Below are positions 1 to 5,400 of a DNA stretch of 6,401 nt, one piece after another (positions within the stretch are counted from its first letter, which is position 1; every line of letters starts with the position of its first letter). This stretch comes from Robiginitomaculum sp. (GTDB lineage Bacteria > Pseudomonadota > Alphaproteobacteria > Caulobacterales > Maricaulaceae), in assembly GCA_016765255.1 (NCBI GenBank), contig JAESQI010000096.1, positions 1 through 6,401 of the forward strand, given 5' to 3'. A model generated the notes under the pieces. That model was not told where the DNA came from. It searched no databases and saw only the letters and a program-made list of their open reading frames with translations. The position numbers were made by a program, and so were the translations under genes.

Positions 1-1196
1 ATGCGTGAGGCGTTGACGACTGTCCAGCCACACCTCTTCATTTCGGCGTTTAAAGTGTCGATTAAATCAATACCGTGCTCAACATGGTCACTATAGCCTT
101 GCCATCCAACACTGGCGAGGGAGAGGAAAAGGCGAAGCCCAATAAATCGCCGCGACCACATCATCGAGTTGACATATAGATCAACATCCTCGTCATTGGA
201 CGGCATATAGCTGGTGCTGACCCTAAAGGTTTCGGGCAAAATTTCAGGGCGCGAGGTGAGATACATGCCTGCACCCATAGTGGTCGCGAACCATTTATGG
301 GCGTCGATTGTGATGGAGTCAGCTAGGCCAATACCGCAAAGGACACCCCGTTCTCTTTGTGAAGCAATCAGTGCCCCGCCCCACGCCGCGTCAACATGAA
401 ACCACATATTATGGGCCTTTGCGATGTCTGCGCAGGCGTTGAGCGGGTCAACCATACCTGCATTTGTGGTGCCAGCCGTGGCGGCAATCATGATCGGGAT
501 ATTGCCAGATGTTTTGTCTTGGGAAATGGTTTTGTCCAAGGCTTGCGCGTCCATTCGTCCCTGCCCATCTGTTGGCACAAGGCAAACGGCTTGCCGACCA
601 ATGCCGTTCTGGTGCGCGATTTTTATCCAAGCAAGATGGCTCTCGGCAGATACATAAATGCGGGGTTGGCCAGTAAACCCTCTGGCGCCTGTTTGCGCGT
701 AATTGGGTTCATGGGCGGTGAGGGCACAAAGAACTGCGGTCGCATTGGCCTCTGAACCACCACTGGTGAAATGACCGCCAAAAGAATTTTCAAATCCAAC
801 CCGCTGACAAATTTGGCCGATAACGTGACTTTCGATTTCAACCGCGACAGGCGCATGTGACCAAACGCAAATTTGCGGGTTGAGGGCGCTGGCAATTCTA
901 TCTGCAGCTTCTGCTGGATAGCTTGGGGCAGGATTGAACAATCCAAAATATTTTGGGTTGGTCATTTGCACCGCCCCATTTTCCATATGTTTAATTGTCA
1001 ATTGCAAGAGTGTATCTAAGTCCTGAGTTTGATCAAAATCCATTGATTTTAGATCAGCCAAAAATTCACCTAAGTCATCTGTGGGCGTGACATTTGCCCT
1101 TGAAATACGTTTAAGACTATCATCAATATATATGTCGAGTTTAGCGTTCAGGTCTTTGCGTTTCTGCGGGCTCGGGAAAAGAATGTGGTGTGTCAT
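1..1196 (-). CDS. Group II PLP-dependent amino-acid decarboxylase (partial, C-terminus outside window)
   Basis: The gene encodes a cytoplasmic pyridoxal-phosphate enzyme expected to decarboxylate an L-amino acid to the amine. I translated 398 codons from the ATG at 1196; no stop occurs before the window edge. Family marks appear in order: a substrate-side segment PKYFGLFNPAPSYP (81-94), the phosphate-binding TSGGSEAN (144-151), a His at 187 in SAESH where the family has the residue stacking on the PLP ring, HVDAAWGG (267-274) with Asp269 for the pyridine nitrogen, and DAHKW (298-302) with Lys301 as the Schiff-base lysine. Related enzymes are about 470-490 residues, so some 70-90 are missing. 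A GGAGA (1201-1205) lies 4 nt before the start and supports it. It is divergent from an Lrp/AsnC regulator. Family and catalytic competence are well supported. The substrate (aromatic amino acid, diaminobutyrate or other) cannot be read from this. Confidence 0.93.
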   Translation of the reverse strand, partial: MTHHILFPSPQKRKDLNAKLDIYIDDSLKRISRANVTPTDDLGEFLADLKSMDFDQTQDLDTLLQLTIKHMENGAVQMTNPKYFGLFNPAPSYPAEAADRIASALNPQICVWSHAPVAVEIESHVIGQICQRVGFENSFGGHFTSGGSEANATAVLCALTAHEPNYAQTGARGFTGQPRIYVSAESHLAWIKIAHQNGIGRQAVCLVPTDGQGRMDAQALDKTISQDKTSGNIPIMIAATAGTTNAGMVDPLNACADIAKAHNMWFHVDAAWGGALIASQRERGVLCGIGLADSITIDAHKWFATTMGAGMYLTSRPEILPETFRVSTSYMPSNDEDVDLYVNSMMWSRRFIGLRLFLSLASVGWQGYSDHVEHGIDLIDTLNAEMKRCGWTVVNASR

Positions 1197-1312
1197 ATGA
1201 TCTCCATTTCGCAAACCTAATGATAAGCTCTTTTATATGCCACCTGCATATTGTCATTATGACAGGAAAATTGTCGCTTGGCGAAAGTAAGGCCTTAGCG
1301 TAGTAAGTGCTC
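1197..1312. promoter_or_regulatory. Divergent control region between decarboxylase and Lrp-type regulator
   Basis: This gap must hold the promoters of both divergent genes. It contains two perfect inverted repeats placed end to end: ATATGC-N5-GCATAT (1235-1251) and TGTCAT-T-ATGACA (1252-1264). Lrp/AsnC proteins typically bind imperfect palindromes of about 15 bp, often in adjacent phased copies next to their own gene, so these are the best operator candidates. I could not assign a convincing -35/-10 pair on either strand. A TATAAA on the minus strand (1232-1237) overlaps the first palindrome. The palindromes are seen directly; regulator binding is inferred. Confidence 0.5.
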
Positions 1313-1744
1313 ATGCATGATTTGGACGCAAAAGATAAATTACTGTTGGCGGCTTTGAAACGGAATTCGCGTGCCAGCATTGTATCACTAGCGCGGGACA
1401 TAGATTTATCAAGGAGCGCAACCCATGACAGGATGCTGCGCCTTGAAGAAAGTGGGATATTGCAAGCCTATACCATTCAAATCAATGCCCCCAACTTATT
1501 TAACACGCTTGCCATATTTATGGTCAGGTTCAAACATGGCTATGATAATATTTTAACAGCGAAAAAAGTGTCGAAATTCCTAGGTGTGACTTCCACCTAT
1601 TGCCTATCCGGCGATGTTGATCTGCTCGTTCACGTCGAGTGTAGTGACACGCAGGCTATGGTAGATTTACGAGAAAGTATTTCAGCTCTTTCTGAGGTGA
1701 ATGCTATTCGTACCTATAGCGTGCTTGCAAAAAGCGGTGCGTAG
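1313..1744 (+). CDS. Lrp/AsnC-family transcriptional regulator
   Basis: This 143-residue protein has the standard two-part Lrp/AsnC layout and typical length. The N-terminal winged helix-turn-helix begins with LDAKDKLLLAALKRNSR, and its recognition part is at about residues 21-45 (SLARDIDLSRSATHDRMLRLE). A C-terminal RAM-type sensing and oligomerisation domain spans about 63-137 and includes SGDVDLLVHVE (99-109), the usual G-D-D segment near the effector pocket. Family members act as dimers to octamers on DNA and respond to amino acids. The divergent decarboxylase gene and the palindromes between them suggest local control of that gene plus autoregulation (inference). I chose the ATG at 1313. 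A GTG at 1307 is an in-frame alternative. Neither has a recognisable Shine-Dalgarno sequence, so translation may be weak or leaderless. Confidence 0.92.
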   Translation: MHDLDAKDKLLLAALKRNSRASIVSLARDIDLSRSATHDRMLRLEESGILQAYTIQINAPNLFNTLAIFMVRFKHGYDNILTAKKVSKFLGVTSTYCLSGDVDLLVHVECSDTQAMVDLRESISALSEVNAIRTYSVLAKSGA

Positions 1745-1754
1745 ATTAAGCGCC

Positions 1755-1814
1755 AGCCATAACCTTTTAAGACATAGCCCCTTAAGACATGACCTCTTTA
1801 GACATTGCCTCTTT
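1755..1814. repeat. 15-bp tandem repeat (about four copies) over the desaturase 3' end
   Basis: Read on the minus strand, the units are AAAGAGGCAATGTCT (1800-1814), AAAGAGGTCATGTCT (1785-1799), TAAGGGGCTATGTCT (1770-1784) and TAAAAGGTTATGGCT (1755-1769). The first two differ at 2 of 15 positions. The third differs from the first at 4, and the fourth differs from the third at 4. The first two encode KEAMS and KEVMS. The third opens with the TAA that ends the desaturase. The array fills most of the convergent gap to the Lrp-type gene. Confidence 0.85.
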
Positions 1815-2813
1815 GAAAGAAATCAACCGTCCTTTTTGTTCACACCAAAGTTGTAGACGCACACATTTAAAGCTTTCCCATAATGTCAGGCGTTTCATAT
1901 TGGCGAGAGCCGCATGGTCTTTAAGAACCTTTTTTAACCTGTAAAAAGGGATGCGCGAATTTAAGTGATGCACATGATGGATGCCTATATATCCAGTGAG
2001 CCAGGGCAAAAACCAAGGCAAGTCATAATAGGATGAGCCGTAAAGGGCGGCTTCTTGCATTTGCCAATTCTCGTCCTTACTCCAGACTGTGTGTTCAAAT
2101 TGATGTTGAACATAAAACATCCACACACCTATGATGGCGGCGGCGATGGCGATAGGAAAATAAATCATTGCAAATGGGATAAAGCCGATGAAATAAATCA
2201 AGATAGCTGCGCCGATGAACATACTTAAACTCGTACCAAGTGAACTTACCCAATATTTGAGCCCAGATTTCATAAAGCCAATGGGTAGACGGTAGTGGAG
2301 CATGAAAATAAATATAGGGCCAATGACAAAAAGTACGAGCGGATGGCGGTATAAGCGGTAAGCAAAGCGCCCCTTGGGGCCCCGGGCCAAATATTCTTCC
2401 ACCGTAATGGTCATGATATCGCCAACGCCGCGTTTATCAAGATTGCCAGAGGAAGAGTGGTGGATTAAATGGGCCTGTCGCCAAAGCGTATAGGGGGTGA
2501 GGGTGAGAACTCCGATTAAGCGCCCAACCCAATTATTAAGGGATTTATTTTTAAAAAATGCGCCGTGGCCACAATCATGTTGAATAATAAACAGGCGAAC
2601 AAGAAATGTGGATGCAATCAGACAAATGACGAGACTGAGTAGGTAGCTAATCTTTAAGGATTGGTAGGCGGCAATCCACAAGGCAATAAATGGCAAAAGA
2701 GTGACGCCAAGTTCAAAGAAGCTGCGCCGAATACCAGGAGTGCGGTAGACTTGTAGCACTTTCATCCAGTCCCGCGCCGAAGGGACTTTTTTGTCTTGAG
2801 TTGTATTTTCCAT
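1782..2813 (-). CDS. Membrane fatty acid desaturase (acyl-lipid type)
   Basis: This is an integral membrane di-iron desaturase that introduces a cis double bond into fatty acyl chains. From the ATG at 2813 it is 343 residues. The histidine boxes are present in order: HDCGH (79-83), HLIHH (115-119) and HHVHH (279-283), with an extra HQFEH (237-241). Hydrophobic pairs flank them, at roughly 34-78 and 158-235, leaving the boxes on the cytoplasmic face as in the FA_desaturase family. This resembles bacterial DesA-like (delta-12/omega-type) enzymes, but position specificity cannot be told. The open frame extends upstream to a GTG at 2879, with ATGs at 2858 and 2840. I prefer 2813 because MENTTQDKKVPSARDWMKVL gives a normal family N-terminus. 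None of these starts has a clear Shine-Dalgarno. The C-terminus ends in a tandem-repeat-encoded KEAMSKEVMS. It lies downstream of lysE on the same strand with no terminator seen between them. Confidence 0.93.
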   Translation of the reverse strand: MENTTQDKKVPSARDWMKVLQVYRTPGIRRSFFELGVTLLPFIALWIAAYQSLKISYLLSLVICLIASTFLVRLFIIQHDCGHGAFFKNKSLNNWVGRLIGVLTLTPYTLWRQAHLIHHSSSGNLDKRGVGDIMTITVEEYLARGPKGRFAYRLYRHPLVLFVIGPIFIFMLHYRLPIGFMKSGLKYWVSSLGTSLSMFIGAAILIYFIGFIPFAMIYFPIAIAAAIIGVWMFYVQHQFEHTVWSKDENWQMQEAALYGSSYYDLPWFLPWLTGYIGIHHVHHLNSRIPFYRLKKVLKDHAALANMKRLTLWESFKCVRLQLWCEQKGRLISFKEAMSKEVMS

Positions 2814-2938
2814 AAAAGCGTATGTCCCAAAATGAATCATCTCTATGTTTAACGGCATGACAATATCATGCAAGCCCACACTGCATAATTATTGTTTAAA
2901 TTTTGGAAACTTTTTGTTAGATCATTGTGATACGGGTT

Positions 2939-3565
2939 TTAGGTTTTTGGTATGGATTTGAGGCCAAGCAACAAGGCCGCGATTAAAATGCCTATGCCGC
3001 CCAAACGGTCAATCCATTTTGAGGCGTTTGATGCCATCAAGGTTTTCAATCTGGCGGCTGAAAACCCGTAAAAACTTAAGAATACCCCGTCAATAAGAAT
3101 GTAGAGCGCGCTTAAGGCTAAAAATTGTGGCCAGAAAGGTGTGTTCCCGTCAATAAATTGCGGGAATAGGGCGGCAAAAAATACCACGGCTTTTGGGTTG
3201 GTGGCGGAGGTGATAAATCCCTGTAACCAGAGGGTTTTTAGAGTAGATCGAGACTTATCTCTTTCTTGTGTGCGCGGTTTAAAAGAACCGTATAGCATTT
3301 TGAGGCCTAACCAGATGAGGTAGAGTACACCTACAATTTTAATGGCGATAAAGGCTTTGGGCGCCGCCATAATCAGCGCAGATAGGCCAAGCCCAGCGGC
3401 CAGCATTTGCAACATATTGGCACTAAGATCACCAAATGCCGTGGCGAGGGAGCGGGAAAAACCGTTGGAGGCCGCATTTGAGAGCATCAATAAATGGCTT
3501 GGCCCGGGCGTACTCATCAGAGCTAGAACGGTCAATATATAAGCGAGAAGTATATCAGTTGGCAT
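2939..3565 (-). CDS. LysE/RhtB-family amino-acid exporter
   Basis: This 208-residue inner-membrane protein has the length and motif set of the LysE/RhtB superfamily, which exports amino acids or homoserine-lactone-like compounds by proton exchange. It has about six hydrophobic segments. The diagnostic STPGPSHLLM is at 18-27 in the first helix. TNPKAVVFF (122-130) followed by FPQFI (134-138) marks the conserved fourth segment. A basic, polar loop (about 95-112) separates the two halves. The ATG at 3565 is preceded by AGGGA at a suitable distance. The substrate is not predictable from sequence. The gene follows the CDF gene's terminator, so it probably has its own promoter and may be read on into the desaturase. 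Confidence 0.94.
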   Translation of the reverse strand: MPTDILLAYILTVLALMSTPGPSHLLMLSNAASNGFSRSLATAFGDLSANMLQMLAAGLGLSALIMAAPKAFIAIKIVGVLYLIWLGLKMLYGSFKPRTQERDKSRSTLKTLWLQGFITSATNPKAVVFFAALFPQFIDGNTPFWPQFLALSALYILIDGVFLSFYGFSAARLKTLMASNASKWIDRLGGIGILIAALLLGLKSIPKT

Positions 3566-3588
3566 ATATAGTCCCTACGGGGTTTTAA

Positions 3589-3618
3589 AGTATAGCACAA
3601 ACAAAACGCCCCCTACAA
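3589..3618 (-). promoter_or_regulatory. Candidate lysE promoter overlapping the upstream terminator
   Basis: On the minus strand a good -10 hexamer TATACT (3589-3594) lies 23 nt before the lysE ATG. The only -35-like sequence at 18 nt spacing is a weak TTGTAG (3613-3618), at the loop and right arm of the terminator hairpin. The call rests mainly on the -10 and on the need for a promoter after the terminator. Confidence 0.35.
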
Positions 3619-3629
3619 AATCGGAGGCG
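3597..3629 (-). terminator. Rho-independent terminator of the CDF gene
   Basis: Read on the minus strand, CGCCTCC (3629-3623) pairs fully with GGGGGCG (3613-3607), counting one U-G pair. The loop is 9 nt, followed at once by TTTTGTTTGT. It lies about 115 bp after the CDF stop and before lysE, so it would separate the two transcripts. The plus strand has no T tract after the stem, so it acts on the minus strand. Confidence 0.75.
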
Positions 3630-3744
3630 AAACATTAAATTATATTTGACAAAACTACTCCATCTTAACAAATCTCTAAATCAGGTGCAGGTCCTAATCT
3701 GTCGCGTATTACAACACGTAATATATATAAAAGACACGAGTCAG

Positions 3745-4698
3745 CTAACTGGTTTCGCCTGTGTGTTTTTTGTGGACTTCAATTGTGGCGTGTTCGACAC
3801 CAAAATGCTCATGGAGATGAGCTTTTATCGCTTTGGCCGTGGTTTCAATGTCTGCTTCGTTCGTAATATAGGCCTCCAAAGTGACCATGGGTCGTTCTTG
3901 GGAAATAGACCAAGCGTGGATATGGTCAACATCGAGGATTTGCGGGAAATGTTTGCGGAGGTCAGCGCTAATAGCGCGGCGGTCAAGGCCTTCGGGTGCA
4001 CCTTCCAGCAAGATATGCCCAGATTGTTTGACCACATACCAAGCGGAGCGCAGTATCAGGAGTGCTACCAATATAGAGACGATCATATCAACAGGCATCC
4101 AACCTGTCAGCAATATGACAATGGCGGCAAATATAGCTGCTGCTGACCCCAATAAATCTCCCATTACATGTATAACTGCGCCGCGAATGTTAAGATTGTC
4201 CCGATCGGCGCTCATCAAAATAGCAAAGACAAGCAAATTGACCACCATGCCAAAACTCGCCACCAGCAACATTGGCAGGCCCATAACTTCGATAGGGTCT
4301 CCAAAACGTTTAATGGCCTCAATGATAATCCAACCTGCAACCACAAATAGGGTCAGCCCATTTATAAAGGCGGCGAGAATGGCAAATCTGTCAAATCCAA
4401 AGGTGCGTTTCCAGTCTGCGGGCCGCCTTGCCATACGAAAACCGAGCCACGCCAGGGAAAGCGCCGCGCAATCGGTCATCATATGACCTGCGTCCGCTAT
4501 TAAGGCGAGCGAGCCCGATATATAGCCGCCAATCACTTCGACGACCATAAAAATGCCCGTCAAAAGAGCCGCAATCGCCATCCTCTTTTCGTTTTTTGGA
4601 TCGGCGCTGTGGGAATGGAAATGGTTGTGGTGGCGGCTATCGTGCTTAGCCCCACTAGTCCCAATGCCGCCATGATTATGATTGTGTCCGATTCCCAT
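3745..4698 (-). CDS. Cation diffusion facilitator (Zn/Co/Cd-type) efflux protein
   Basis: This 317-residue inner-membrane metal/proton antiporter moves divalent cations, most likely zinc, out of the cytoplasm. The N-terminus is histidine-rich (HNHNH at 5-9, HHNHFHSH at 23-30), as in ZitB/CzcD-like members. Six membrane segments span roughly 38-225. The transport-site pairs are visible: H72 and D76 (HMMTD) in the second helix and H177 and D181 (HVMGD) in the fifth. The H-D/H-D arrangement is the zinc-type signature. A cytoplasmic C-terminal domain (about 235-312) contains DVDHIHAWS (256-264) and more histidines (HLHEHFGVEH), as in the metal-sensing dimer domain. The ATG at 4698 gives the usual His-rich start, although no Shine-Dalgarno precedes it. 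It is divergent from the phasin-like gene. Metal choice is inferred from motifs. Confidence 0.95.
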   Translation of the reverse strand: MGIGHNHNHGGIGTSGAKHDSRHHNHFHSHSADPKNEKRMAIAALLTGIFMVVEVIGGYISGSLALIADAGHMMTDCAALSLAWLGFRMARRPADWKRTFGFDRFAILAAFINGLTLFVVAGWIIIEAIKRFGDPIEVMGLPMLLVASFGMVVNLLVFAILMSADRDNLNIRGAVIHVMGDLLGSAAAIFAAIVILLTGWMPVDMIVSILVALLILRSAWYVVKQSGHILLEGAPEGLDRRAISADLRKHFPQILDVDHIHAWSISQERPMVTLEAYITNEADIETTAKAIKAHLHEHFGVEHATIEVHKKHTGETS

Positions 4699-4847
4699 AA
4701 GGGAGACTTAAGCACAGTATAGAAGGTTGTGCAGTAAAAATATGAGGTGGTCACAGATTAGGGTTCGGTTTCTAATTAAATTTTCTATTACTGGTTCATC
4801 AAATTAAAGCGAGGGCATGTGCTCTGGCAGAAACCAAGGACAAGATT
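4699..4847. promoter_or_regulatory. Divergent gap between CDF gene and phasin-like gene
   Basis: This 149-bp gap should carry promoters for both flanking genes. On the minus side a TATACT (4716-4721) sits 17 nt before the CDF start and is a plausible -10. It partly overlaps an inverted repeat GCACA-N11-TGTGC (4712-4732) that could be an operator. On the plus side AAGGA (4836-4840), 7 nt before the phasin-like ATG, is a clear ribosome binding site. The stretch 4770-4791 is AT-rich, but I cannot name a confident -35/-10 pair there. Confidence 0.4.
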
Positions 4848-5252
4848 ATGACTAAAGCTAAAACAACGAAAACAGTAAAAACAACTTTCAAAACAACCGA
4901 CACTCTTCGCAAAGGTTTGCGGGCCTATGTCGGTATGTACGGAGCGGCTTATGAGCGCGCACTTCCCGTTTACCAAAAGGCTGTAAAAAGCTATGACGAC
5001 TATGCGGTTCGCGGTGAAAAACTTGAAACAGCTGCCAGCGTATATGCCAAAGACGCTACAAAAACAGTGCGAGAATTTGCGACAACACGTTATACTAAAC
5101 GGAGCGCACAATTACGAGCTATCTTACCAGCGACCGCCAATGACCGGATTGTAGCGTTGGAAACAAACATTGTAAACTTGAGCAAAAAAATCACTACTTT
5201 TTCGAAAAATCCTGTGACAAAAGTCACAAAAAAGACTGCTAAAGCGGCTTAA
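4848..5252 (+). CDS. Phasin-like PHA granule-associated protein (PhaI/PhaF-like)
   Basis: This small soluble protein of 134 residues has no membrane segment or signal peptide. It opens with a Lys/Thr-rich stretch (1-19). A mostly helical, alanine-rich core follows (about 20-75: LRKGLRAYVGMYGAAYERAL, then YDDYAVRGEKLE). A second helical stretch (about 98-118) could form a coiled coil, and the tail is lysine-rich (about 113-134, ending KVTKKTAKAA). The 'GLxAYxxxY ... RGEKLE' pattern recalls the PhaI/PhaF phasins, which coat polyhydroxyalkanoate granules, and the basic tail recalls the DNA-associating end of PhaF in miniature. The strongest support is position: phaC starts about 150 bp downstream on the same strand. 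AAGGA at 7 nt supports the start. The assignment is by pattern and neighbourhood, since similarity to known phasins is weak by eye. Confidence 0.65.
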   Translation: MTKAKTTKTVKTTFKTTDTLRKGLRAYVGMYGAAYERALPVYQKAVKSYDDYAVRGEKLETAASVYAKDATKTVREFATTRYTKRSAQLRAILPATANDRIVALETNIVNLSKKITTFSKNPVTKVTKKTAKAA

Positions 5253-5271
5253 ACATATACAATTCCGCTTT

Positions 5272-5311
5272 AAAAAAGCGCGGCTATTCCCCTATAGGCG
5301 CGCTTTTTTTT
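5272..5311 (+). terminator. Rho-independent terminator after the phasin-like gene
   Basis: GCGCGgCTAT (5278-5287) pairs with ATAGgCGCGC (5294-5303) around a 6-nt loop, with one internal G-G mismatch. Eight T residues follow (5304-5311). An A tract precedes the stem (5272-5277), so it could in principle also work on the minus strand, but no minus-strand gene ends here. It would stop most phasin transcripts before phaC, letting the phasin-like gene be expressed far more than the synthase. Confidence 0.85.
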
Positions 5312-5400
5312 GTATTTTCACCCGATTTTCTACCCAATGAGGAGAATCCCATAGCCTAAGGATGTTTTTTAGGGCATAAGAATAATAACGGGAGGACATA
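5312..5400 (+). promoter_or_regulatory. phaC leader with strong ribosome binding site
   Basis: The 89 bp between the terminator and phaC should contain the phaC promoter or receive readthrough. I see no convincing -35/-10 pair; the AT-rich run at 5376-5390 may include a -10. GGAGG (5391-5395) lies 5 nt before the ATG at 5401 and fixes that start. Confidence 0.45.

Noticed and set aside
396..755. A 119-codon plus-strand frame and other frames between 214 and 946
   Set aside because: All fall inside the minus-strand decarboxylase, which reads without a stop from 1196 to the window edge with its full motif set.
2880..2938. A terminator or regulatory element between lysE and the desaturase
   Set aside because: The stretch is AT-rich with no stable stem followed by a T tract and no clear promoter hexamer pair; nothing can be supported.
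3571..3585. Small hairpin CCC-CGTA-GGG on the minus strand covering the lysE Shine-Dalgarno
   Set aside because: A 3-bp stem is too weak to claim translational control.
3881..4486. A 201-codon open frame on the plus strand, antisense to the CDF exporter
   Set aside because: It lies wholly within the CDF gene, whose opposite-strand reading has intact metal-binding and membrane motifs. The antisense product shows no recognisable domain.
5337..5379. Two tiny frames in the phaC leader (MRRIP at 5337-5354 and MFFRA at 5362-5379) as possible leader peptides
   Set aside because: Five-codon frames are expected by chance. They have no run of regulatory codons, and no attenuator hairpin follows before the phaC ribosome binding site.
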